Positions 35,031-45,787 of a stretch of 64,000 nt of DNA are shown here, in pieces; position 1 is the first letter of the stretch; each line of letters opens with the position of its first letter. The DNA comes from Punica granatum (lineage: Eukaryota; Streptophyta; Magnoliopsida; Myrtales; Lythraceae): positions 19,530,034 to 19,594,033 of the forward strand of contig NC_045132.1 of assembly GCF_007655135.1 (NCBI RefSeq). Reading direction: 5' to 3'. The notes beneath the pieces were generated by a model that saw only the letters and a list, made by a program, of their open reading frames with translations, had not been told where the DNA came from and did no database searches. The translations under genes were made by a program, and so were the position numbers.

Positions 35031-35425
35031 ATGTTCCCACTGTAGAGAGACTAAAGAACAATGTCCAGTACACCAACTCCCGTCAACCATATTAAGTTTG
35101 GGTCCAGTTACAACTTGTCCAATAAATGCAAGATCTATCAGTATTAATTTCTCAAGACCTTAGGGGAAATAATTATTGACTATTATATACTGTGCTTTCT
35201 ATTAGGATGAGAGCGTGGATGTTACCACTGTATATATTATTACACGAATGTTGACACGGCTGCATAATATATTCATATGTGTGTGTTATTGGGAGAGATC
35301 GATCAGGATGGAGTTGAGTTTATAGCGCGTTTATGTTATGTGTCAGGACTACGATGGTGATGATGTTACTGTTATTAGACTGTAAGCTGGGTGTGAGGAC
35401 CATGTGTGATTGATTCACTACCCAA
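35031..35425 (+). pseudogene. LRR receptor-like protein relic A (promoter and signal-peptide region only)
   Basis: Matches the upstream region and first ~100 coding bases of the intact RLP gene (37280-37690). The ATG at 35308 begins MELSL, then hits a stop; the following bases still parallel the signal-peptide coding sequence with indels. Nothing of the LRR part follows. Confidence 0.65.
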
Positions 35426-35594
35426 CTTGGTTAGTTTCTTATAGTAATGGAGAGTTCGAGACTTCAATTTCTAGGCATCCCTTTGCGCGAATTCGTTCGT
35501 TGAACTAGTCCAAGCGGCACGACCTTGGGTAATGCATTTATCATGCCAGAAATAACAAATAAGTTATGTGAGATTAGTGTAATGCATTCCCTAA

Positions 35595-35944
35595 GGTCTT
35601 GTTTGGTAAGCGGGAATGGCATGAAATGAAATAGAATGCTCGTTTCTTTATTTCACTCACTTTCTCACTAGTATCTTTTATGTAAATTAGAAGGGCATTC
35701 CCTCATTATTTTTAATAGAATGAACATTCCCTCATAAAAGAAATGGAATAGTCATTCCCTCATTATATGATATATGTTGTAAACTATCATATATGTTCTT
35801 TTAATTTATATATCTGGTAAATAAGTCTAATATTATAATTATATTCCTTCATTTTGTAATAGAATATTTTTTTCACTCAATACCGTTACATTTCCTATAT
35901 ATAATCCATTCATTTCTATTCCATTCTCGATACCAAACGGGTAC
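35595..35944. mobile_element. Tourist-like MITE
   Basis: 350 bp with inverted ends GGTCTTGTTTGGTA / GTACCCGTTTGGTA and the 3-bp duplication TAA at 35592-35594 and 35945-35947. The interior has several ATTCCCTCAT repeats and no coding capacity. Confidence 0.8.
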
Positions 35945-36020
35945 TAAGAGATGCTGTCATACGGAGCTTTCCACACCACATGAACCGAAGTGTTGTATTT
36001 TCCGTTACGAACTCTCATAA

Positions 36021-36050
36021 TCTATACTATTAGAAGGGAGAAGAATGGTT
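36021..36050 (+). mobile_element. Possible Helitron-like 5' terminus
   Basis: A|TCTATACTATTAGAAGGGAG resembles the 5' TC-start of plant Helitrons. No partner 3' end was found downstream, so this is weak. Confidence 0.35.
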
Positions 36051-36584
36051 TTAGTATAAATTTTAATTTTAATTTTATTCATCCACAATAATTTTAATTA
36101 ATTACTCTCTCTTAAATCAAAGATATGATCGCAAATTTACAAGAATAAACCATTAGCGCTTTTCTTTTTCCCTCTCCCTCTCCCTCTCCCTCTCCCCTTT
36201 CTTTCTCCTCTCTCTTTCTTCCTTCATGGTTCCAAATCCGAATTGACTCTCACTCGCGCCCACCTCCCCATTTCTTTTTTTAAAATTTCGTTAATTAAGA
36301 TTAATTGATAAAAATCATTTTAATTGCTAAAAAATCTATGTACATATTAGAAAATTATGAAATAAATACTTTTTTTAAAAAATAAATAGATAAAGAAATT
36401 TTAAATACAAAAATATGCCTTTTGTATTCTTATATGTTTGATTTTTCTTGTCCTTCATTTAACTTAGTCCATACACGAATATGATGGTTGGCTAGAACAT
36501 CAACTGTCAATTAATGGGTCCACTATAACTCTTTCCAGTAATGCATGATCTATCATTTTTGAATGACTTGTAGAAAGAAAATAA

Positions 36585-36828
36585 GGGTGCGTTTGGATTC
36601 AGAGTTAAAGTAACTTTAATTTTGATTTTGATTTTAATTATGGAAAATGACAAATGAGATGTGATTATAAATTTGACTTGGGAAACGTGTATTTTTGTTG
36701 TGTAGTGTGTTGAGTTAAAGTTAAAGTTAAAATTTTTTACTTGGGAAATGTGTGTTTTTGTTGTGTAGTGTATTGAGTTAAAGTTAAAGTTAAAGTTAAA
36801 ATTTGATATTTGGGAATCAAACAGGCCC
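36585..36828. mobile_element. Tourist-like MITE
   Basis: 244 bp, ends GGGTGCGTTTGGATTC / GGGCCTGTTTGATTCCC (inverted), flanked by TAA on both sides (36582-36584, 36829-36831). Contains repeated GTTAAA hexamers and an internal ~65-bp partial duplication. Relative of 28851-29028. Confidence 0.8.
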
Positions 36829-36903
36829 TAATTGATGAATCCTATATTATCGCTACTTTTTGTCACGATAAGTGGGTTGATGATAAACTTGAGACGAATA
36901 AGC

Positions 36904-37034
36904 TGTAAAATTTTCACTAGACCTATAAGATTGGGCCCATCATCTCAAATTCAAAAATTCAAGCTGACAGCGGGTTGTGGTACTCAATCCCTTATAAACT
37001 CGTGCTTTTCTACTCTAATTGTCCGTGTGGAATT
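36904..37034 (-). mobile_element. Truncated solo LTR of the TRIM family
   Basis: Starts TGTAAAATTTTCACTAG and retains the LTR landmarks (CCTATAAGAT, GGTACTCAATC, CTTATAAACTC, CCGTGTGGAATT) but lacks the CTCAACA end and any interior. Confidence 0.65.
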
Positions 37035-37526
37035 ATACAAGCCCAGGGAGACAAACTTGAATGGCCTATCCTTAGTAACGCATTTGCCATGCTGGAAATA
37101 ACAAAGAAGTTACGAAAGACGAGTAACAGATTCAGTGGAATGGAAGTCTTCTTGGATCATGTGGTGGTTGTTATTTTTCTGGCTAAGGACCCTAAGTAGT
37201 TAAGTGCTCTGTATCATACGTTACAATCTATATGTTTGATTTCTCATGTTCTTGAATTAAACTTATTCCACACGCGAACTAGAACATCAACTATTCATGT
37301 CCCCTCAACCAAATGAAGACAATTCCACCATGACACCCTTGAACGATATATATTAAGTGGGAACCCTATAACTTTTGTCCAATAAGAAATGCAAGATCTA
37401 TCGTTTTCTCAAAAGACTTGGAAAAACAATTGATGACTCCTCTGGTGTTTCTACTTTCTGTCAATGTAAGTGCATTGATGTTCTCACCATATATATATTA
37501 CCACACTCTTGGGAAAGACTACATAT

Positions 37527-37529
<3 letters not shown>

Positions 37530-37562
<33 letters not shown>
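37530..37562. repeat. (TA)n microsatellite in RLP 5' region
   Basis: About 32 bases of TA repeats some 30 bases before the RLP start codon, probably in its 5' UTR. The relic at 45788 has a shorter, interrupted TATA tract at the same place. Confidence 0.95.
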
Positions 37563-37590
37563 GTGTTTCTTGGGAGAGATTTGATTAGGG

Positions 37591-40500
37591 ATGAAGTTGA
37601 GTTTATTGCGTTTATGTGTTGTGTGGACTATATGGGTGATGACGACGTTATTATTATTAGATTGTGAGCTGAGCGGGAGGCCATGCGTATTAGGTTGTAT
37701 GGAAGATGAGAGAGCTGCGCTGCTTAACCTCAAAGCCGCCTTCAACTCCCTGAACGGAACTGCTCTTCCCTTGTGGCATGCCAATAGCCGAGACTGCTGC
37801 CGATGGGAGGGAATTAAGTGCGACAACATTGCCAATACTATGCGGGTGACCGAACTCTACCTCAATGGCACACGAGATAATGATGAACTCTTGTTGCCGT
37901 GGTTGCTTGATGCATCCTTGTTCCTTCCTTTAGAGGAACTACAAGTACTCGACCTGAGCTCAACTGCCGGCCTCGCTGGTCCTCTCTCTCTCTCACACTC
38001 CCACATGATTAAGCTGATAGTAGAAATTATTCAATTTTGTACACTTATCATTAAATCCACATGCATGCTTTGGTGATTAATTGGTATTATCAAATTGAAA
38101 TGATCTACAATTCAACGTATACTATACACTTATTGCGCACTATCACAACTAAATATCAAACATGTACATGTACACACATATATATTTTATATATGGGATA
38201 ATTAGAAAAATGGTCCTATAAATTTATCACTTTTGAAATTAAATTCTATAAGTTTTATTTTTAACTTTTTTAGTCCTAGAAAATTTGCTCCATTAGATAC
38301 TTATGGTCTAAATCATAACTCACCGTTCACCGGTGGTGATGTGGACATAATCGACTTTAAATCATTTTTTACCTGTATTTAAAATGCCTATGTGAAAATG
38401 AAAATATCCATAAAATAGTTTTTGAAAGAAAATTAAAGAAAAAACCTAGCACCTTCCTGGGTTAGGTGGTTGCTCGTGGTGGGACCATGCCGGTGGCAAC
38501 CACATAGCAATACAGGGTTTTCTAATTCAAAAAAATAAAATAATAAAAATTGGGGGGAGAAGGTACAGTAAGGAGAGGGCGATGGGGCCATGCCGATGGT
38601 CACCACCCCCTCATTTGAGATTATTGGCTCCTACCAAGGCTATCAATGATCTCGAACAAGAGGATGGTCGGTGACCTCGAATGAGGGGGTGATGACTGCC
38701 GGTGAGGCCCCAGCTTCCCCTTCTCATCGTGGCTCTCCGATTTAGTGCTTCATTTTTTCTTTTGGCTTGAATTGGGAGCTAGTGGTCAGGCCAACAACCA
38801 CCATCCCCCTCATCGAGACTACTGACAACCAAAGCTTCCTCCTCCGACCTTGATGAAGGGGTGGTGGTCGCTGGCATTGCTTTAAACTCCCGAATTGAAT
38901 AAAAACCTAAAAAAAAATACCCTAGTATTTTATTTGGATTTTTTATTTTTCTATTTCAATTATTTTTATTTTTATATATTTCACATAATTATTTCAATGA
39001 CACCTTTATAATACTTGACGTTGTTTACACCCACGTCAATGCCAGTTAATGGGCAATTGCCATTTCAACCATAAGGGTCTAAAAAAAAAAAGAGGGATGA
39101 GTTCGAGACAATTAAAAAAAATGCTAAAAATTTCAGCTATATTCATCCTCCTAACCCTATAGTGTTAAGCCGTATTCGCCGTTTTTCATGGAGTGGACTT
39201 TGAACTTTTTGTTTTGCCAATGTAATATATAGATATACACGCAGGTTTTACAAGTACCTTGAGACTGAAGAACCTACGATCATTAAATTTAAATGACAAT
39301 CTTTACCTGGAGCAACTTCCGAACTTGGATGGGCTACCTTCTCTCACGGAGATCTTTTTAAGTGCTAATTCATTTGAGAATTTGAATCATCTTAAAGGTA
39401 CGTACCCACTAGTCAGTAGAAAAAAAATTGTAGACTAGCATTTGAATCATGTCAATGGTGCTTTGCTAGTTAGTGGAAAATATATATATAGACTATTTGT
39501 AACCGAAAAAAATGTAAGCTATTTATTTTTATTTTTTACAAAATAAAAATATATGTTCACCTATGTATATGTATGACAGGGTTGAAACTGGAGACACTTG
39601 ATCTTGCCTTTAGTAATCATTTGAGCAGCGAGGATGAGCTCTTGATCATCTGCAATATGACATCTCTTAAACACCCGTCAATCAGAGAGAATAACCTGGA
39701 TGACTCAATATTTGAAGGCAAGTATTCTGAAAAGAAAGGCCATGGTCTCTTATGCGTCCATGTTCCTTCCATTGAGGAGCTCCACTGATTAAGTTTATAT
39801 GTGGAATTATTCAATTTCATTCATTTATCATTAACTCCACATACAGGCTTTTTGGAGATTGCTATCATCAAATTGGACATGATATACAACATCTTTGTAC
39901 ACATCTTGCAACAAAAATCAAATCAAATATGTGTACATGTGTACATATATATATATTACTGTTTACAAGCTAGTTTAATAAAATAGGACAAAAACTAATT
40001 GAATGGGGAAAGGAGGAATGATTATATATTGCCGTGAAAGTATTTTTCATTTCTTTTTCTTTTCTTTTCTTTTTTTTTTCCAAAGAATGACTTTGATATA
40101 ATAAAGAGATTTTGATAAGTCCAACCGACCCTTCAAAACTAATATCATGTAGTATTAGCCGATTTCTTATGGAGTTGCCCGCGAACATTTTGTTTTGCCT
40201 GTATAATATATATAGAGAGATACACATGCAGGTTTTACCAACACCTTAAGATTGAAGAACCTACAATCGCTAGATTTAAGTGGCAATGTTCTGAAGCAAG
40301 TTCCGAACTTGAATGGACTACCTTGTCTCACGGATTTATATTTAAGTGATAATTCACTGGAGCACTTGAATCATCTTAAAGGTATGTACCTTGCTAATCA
40401 ATAGGCAAAAAATGATGGACTATTTATTTTTTAATTTTACAAAGTAAAGAAATTTATGTTCGCGCATGTATATGTATGAAAGGGTTGAAGCTGGAGACAC

Positions 40501-42847
40501 TTGAGCTTTCGTGGAATGAAATGAGCCGTGAGGGTGAGCTCTCGGTCATTTGGAATATGACATCTCTTAAGCACTTATCAATCGGATTTAATCATCTGAG
40601 TGACCCAATATTCGAAGGCAAGTTTTCTGAAAAATACTCTGTTTTAGTTAACTTGGGCAGCATTAAAGGTCATCGTGGCATAATATGGAGGACTACCAAT
40701 AATTTATTAGCATTTTCTAACTTGTGGCAGGTAAAACAAGCTTGTGTGAATTGAGGGGCCTTGAGGAGTTGGATATTAGTGGAAATGCATTCGCGGGCAG
40801 CATCCCACCGTGCCTTTCCAACATGACCTCCCTCTATACACTCGGCCTTTCTTATAATCATTTCAGGGGTGCCATTCCACCTTCCCTCCTCTCCAGCCAC
40901 AGGTCTCTTGAATATATATCTCTTTCTGGGAACGCTTTTGAAGGCTCGTTTTCACTTGCTTCATTGGCTAATAACTCTAAGCTCAAAGTGTTCGATCTTA
41001 GAGACAACAGCCGTAGACTGATATTGGAAACCGGGGAGGCTCCACTTCCTTCGTCACATCAGTTAGTCGACTTTCGCCTATCAAACTGCATTTTCGACAA
41101 ACCGCATGGCTTTGTTCCCAGTTTTCTAATGCAGCAGCATGACCTGGTAGTACTTGAACTCAGCTACACCAACTTAGGCGGACAGTTCCCGAGTTGGTTA
41201 CTGGAGAATAACACAAAGCTACAAGTCTTCAATCTTATGGGCAACTCTTTCTCTGGTAACTTAAACAGCTTGAATTCCAGTCTCTTCAATGATGAAATGC
41301 AGAAGATCGATGTGTCCTCCAATTCTATTGAAGGAGAGCTCCCTTCTTATTTTGGTTCCATCTTTCCAAGATTAAAGTATTTAAACATGTCCAGGAATTC
41401 CATCAAAGGTAGAATTCCTTCTTCACTTTGCCAGACGTCCCAATGGTTGGTGTCTGTAGACTTGTCGAGTAACAAATTCGTAGGAGAGCTACCGGAGCAA
41501 CTAATGCGTTGTCCATCACTATGGCACTTGCTTTTGTCAAACAATAGTTTGAGTGACAATCGGTCCTCTGCAGAGATTTCATCGAGGTTGCTCGATAGCT
41601 CTCCCTTATATTTCTTAGACTTGAGCAGCAACAAATTTTCGGGACCTATACCAAATTGGATTGGAGGCTTTCAGGGAATAGGTGTCCTTATATTGGCGGA
41701 TAATTCCTTCAGGGGCACCTTGCCGTCGAGCTTTTGCAACCTGGAACTTAAGTACTTGGACCTCTCCGGTAATGATCTCGGTCCCAGCATGCTTTCCTGT
41801 GTAAATGCCTCAAGAATAACACATTTGCATTTAGAAAGAAACAACCTTAGAGGACCATTACCAGGGTTTCTTCATGATGCTTCATCGATGGTGACATTAG
41901 ATCTTCGCGACAATGCATTGTCAGGTGTCATTCCACCTTGGCTTGGTTCTCTCTCAGAATTGAGGGCTCTCTTGTTGGCAGGAAATAGTTTTGAAGGGCT
42001 AATACCAGAGGAATTGTGCCAACTTCGCAGTATAAGTTTGATGGATCTCTCTCGCAATCATTTTTCTGGAAGGATTCCTTCATGTTTCGGTAAATTGGCA
42101 TTTGGGAATTATTCACAAGCTTCTGATGGAACATTTCAAATACCCAATTCTGCTGCGATGGAGGGAGTCACTAAACGTTATGGTGAGAAAACACCCATAT
42201 ATGTTGAAATTAGTATGTATACTATTGCGAACAGTCCTGAAGAAGTGGAGTTCACGTCAAAGTATAGACATGAATCATATAAAGGTATAGTGTTGGAACA
42301 AATGTCTGCGCTAGACCTCTCTTGCAATAATCTGTCCGGGTCCATTCCCCTCGAGGTTGGCTATTTGGATGATATCCATTCCCTGAACCTCTCGTACAAT
42401 CATCTGACTGGATCGATACTGGTTACATTCTCTTATTTAGACCAATTAGAGAGCCTGGACCTCTCGCACAACGGCTTAAGTGGCGAGATACCACGACCAT
42501 TGATAGGTCTCTACCGCATGTCGACATTCAGCATCGCTTACAACAACTTGTCTGGAAGGACACCGGAGCAGAAATGGCAATTTGCGACTTTCACAAGAGA
42601 GAGTTACAAAGGCAACCCATACCTATGCGGACCACCACTGGAAACATGCAACAGTACGGAGGGATCACCATTAACACCACCACCCGCAGAGCATCAAGAG
42701 GACTCTTTCAAAATTGCCTTCGCATGGAGCTTTGCGGGATCATATGTCGTGGCATTCCTCGGAACTGTCTTATTCCTCTGTCTCAGCTCTTACTATAGGA
42801 CTCTCTTCTTTAATTTCCTCTATAGGCACGTCCCCTACTTTCATTGA
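37591..42847 (+). CDS. LRR receptor-like protein (RLP), intact, six exons
   Basis: Cell-surface leucine-rich repeat receptor-like protein without kinase domain; such proteins sense pathogen or endogenous ligands and usually signal through adaptor kinases. Exons: 37591-37978, 39245-39397, 39580-39717, 40232-40381, 40483-40617, 40731-42847, all joined in phase 1, giving 1026 residues without a stop. Order: signal peptide (about 1-30); LRR N-terminal cap (CMEDERAALLNLKAAFN…CCRWEGIKC); extracellular LRRs; an island domain without the LRR pattern at roughly residues 778-845; about four more LRRs; the juxtamembrane CGPPLETC region with an acidic/Pro stretch; one transmembrane helix (about 980-1005); a short tail. 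Introns 3 and 5 use GC donors (AAG|GCAAGT). Exon pairs 2+3 and 4+5 are duplicates of each other. Intron 1 (1.27 kb) holds a transposon-like insert. The donor of exon 1 is inferred from phase. Family resembles intron-containing RLPs such as AtRLP13-15 types. Confidence 0.88.
38190..39160. mobile_element. Non-autonomous insert in RLP intron 1
   Basis: Block absent from the matching intron of relic D. Its edges are weak inverted copies (TTTTTTAGTCCTAG…CTTATGG versus the complement of the AAGGGTCTAAAAAAA edge). The core holds inverted GC-rich words (CACCACCCCCTCATT…AATGAGGGGGTGATG). Probably a Mutator-like MITE; ends not exactly fixed. Confidence 0.45.
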
Positions 42848-43322
42848 CAGGCTTATCTATGTACTAAATAAGAGAGATTCCTGGTATGGCCTCTCATATA
42901 TATACGTGGGTCTTTTCTGCGTAATTTTATGTATGTGATGTTTCTTCCTTATAAAGCAAATAAGCAATGCGAACCGTTATGCGACTGCCACAGTTCTAGA
43001 CCTTTTTTCTTCTATTTTAGTTAAACCCAGTTTGATTTACATAATATATAAAGTATTTTGGCATGCTTTTGGCAGCCACAAATGGTGATATCTCGCTGCG
43101 TGCTTCGATATTGACGGCCCAGGGCAGCGTCTTGAAGGCTTAGATCAGCAGTTCGGGCAACCGGGGGGTTATATTTGTTGATGGATTGTGGCAGGCGATA
43201 GTGCTCCCCGGTGATTGTGTTGTCGAGGAGGTCTTATGTGTTACTTCCAGAAAATATATTTGCGGTCATAAGTGGAGAGCATTTTTTGATATTATACATA
43301 GAGTGTAAATAGCTCCACGCCA

Positions 43323-43489
43323 TCAAGAGAGGAAATAACACAGTGGTGCACCTCTCGCCTAGTGACCAAGAGGTCTCAGGTTCAATACCCAATAAGACTA
43401 TCCGTGCCTCTTTATTAAATATTTATAATTTCTATTTCAATATATTAAATTCATAAGCCTCCCTTGTAACCAAAAAAAAAAAAAAAAAA
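43323..43489 (+). mobile_element. SINE family A, complete copy
   Basis: About 167 bp with a pol III promoter: A-box-like ACACAGTGGTGCAC near 43338 and B-box GGTTCAATACCC near 43379, a T/A-rich 3' part, and a terminal run of about 18 A. It is flanked by a 10-bp target-site duplication with one mismatch (CTCCACGCCA at 43313-43322, CTCCACACCA at 43490-43499). Related copies: 10575, 54100, 61259. Confidence 0.88.
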
Positions 43490-44316
43490 CTCCACACCAA
43501 GTAAGATAATAATTCATAAGCCCAATGATGACAATAGGCTGGGCCCTACAATTTGATCTGGGCGCGCCCAACAAGCCCACCTAAACAAGAAATTATGACA
43601 TCTATTTATTATACTTTGTGAATGCGCAATCTCTCACCTATGGCACTCATTCGGAACATTGAATTTTTAGTTAGTGATGAAATCAACATTTAGTTTCAAG
43701 CGCCAATGATCTTGAGACCGATATCCAGGTGTAAAAGCACACATAATTACCAGGAAAATTGCATTTCCGATTTTCCCGAGCGAAATGCTTTTGGTACGAC
43801 GATGCAACCTTAAGCGGAACTGACACAAGAAATGGTTAATTGTGGATACTTGCCATTGGAGTGTCGGTTTTTTTTTTTGTTAATTTAGACGTCAACCTAA
43901 AGGCCACCTGTCATCAAAATCCCCACTAACCCAATTCATTACGATAATCGAAAGGCAACTTGAAATTTCGCATTTTTAATAAATTTCTCCTGGCAATTTT
44001 GTAAGGAAAAGAGAAAGATCCTTAAATGGTAAAAAATCTAGAAAATGTTAAATTCATGTACTGAAAATGTCTCCAAATAACTCAATATCGATCGAGGGAG
44101 GGGATGAAAAGGATTCTCGTGTTTAACTTATAAATAGAGATCGCTCCGACCCTGCTTCATCACGGTCGCTTCCTGAGTATGGTGAAGACACAACTGTTCA
44201 TGTCTTCACCAGTACTTATCCTCACGAGGGGTGAAGATCATGAAAGTGGTGCCATTCATATCGAAGCATAGGTTAAGAATCATATGAAGGTCGAATTCTG
44301 GAATTTATGATCGGGC

Positions 44317-45262
44317 TGGACCCTATCCTGCAATAATTTGTCGGAGTCCATTCCTCTCCAGCTTGGCCATATATTTGGGTGATATCCATTCCTTGAACCA
44401 CATGTACTGAATAAGAGAAATTCCGTCAGCTGTACGTCATCTAAAATGTCTCCTCCCTATGTGTAATATATGTTTCTGATGTTTCTTATTTATGGCAATT
44501 CACTGCATTATGCGTCTTCCCAATGATCCTATCCTAATCATGCCGTCTGTCTAATTCACACATAAACATTTTCTGGTAGAAATGAAATGAACTCCATGGT
44601 AAATGAATTCGAGGAAGTATGTTAATTTTCAGCTATTCTGCTTGTGCAATTTGATTGGAGGTAAATTAAATTTGGAACATGGCAACCATCCTAGACATTT
44701 GACAAAAGCAGTGCTCGGGGAGTTACGAACTGTGATAGACTGATGGCCGCTGTAGAGGCATCTGTGGAGTCGGAGGCTCGTGTCAGCAGTTCGACAGCCC
44801 AGGGAAGGTGGCGATGCATCGTAGGAACCACCAGTTGCTTCCCAATGGTTGTACTTGTACTGTTGATTAGGTCACGTGTGTTATAGGTGATTTCTAGAGA
44901 AATTTTGTGCTGTCATAAGAAAATTACACATTCTGAGATCTGGGAGTATAATTTATTATTCATGAGCCCAATAACGCCGTTGGGCCGGGCTCTACAGTTT
45001 GATATGGGCTTGGTCCAACAAGCCCAACTAAATAAGACATCATTAGGTTTTATTGATGTGGTCATGCACCCTCTCTTCATTGCAACTCACCAAGGATCGC
45101 AAAAATTTTAATCCATAACGCAATTAACATTGAGCTTCCAATTAACCAATTATCTCAAGACCGCGAATCCACGAGCACGGGTGCTTATAATTTCAGGGAG
45201 ATTTCGTTTCCGATTTTCTCGGACCAAGTACTTTTCAGCAGGATAAGGCAAACTTATGCGAA
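44317..45262 (+). pseudogene. RLP relic C (C-terminal fragment plus 3' flank)
   Basis: 44317-44410 matches the intact gene's sequence for the LRR after the island domain (CCTGCAATAATTTGTCNG, TCCATTCC) but is frame-broken, then jumps by deletion to the sequence just after the RLP stop codon. From 44697 to 45262 it parallels the intact gene's 3' flank (about 43066-43830) without the SINE. A decayed tandem copy. Confidence 0.65.
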
Positions 45263-45787
45263 ACCAACCCATAAACATTGGTGAATTTCTGGACCAGCGA
45301 TTTGAGTCTTAACTTTGGCTACCTGCCCTTCTTTTTTCTCGTTCTTAGACGTTTTGCCTAACCACTAATGTCATCAAAACCGGATGAAGAACTTAAATGG
45401 CGATAGGTTCCTCTTCTTGTGCGACCAGAAAGGTTCTTAGTCCGGAGCCAAACGGCACGACCTTGGGTAACGAAGATGATTCCAAAAATATATTAGTGCC
45501 CTCTTGAACCAAACGAAGACGCTTCCACTATGACTCCCGTAAACAATATTAAGTTGGTCCCCGCTGTAACTTTTCCTAATAATGCAAGTTCAATCATTTT
45601 CTCGAAAGACTTGGGGAAAAAAAAATTAGAAAAAAATTGATGACTCCTATGTTGTCTCTACTTTCTATCAGTGTAAGTGCGTGGATGTTGTCACAATATA
45701 TATACTACGACGCTCTTGAGAAAGCGTACATATCTATATGTATATATGTATATATATCCGTGTTTCTTGTGAGAGATTTGATTAGGG

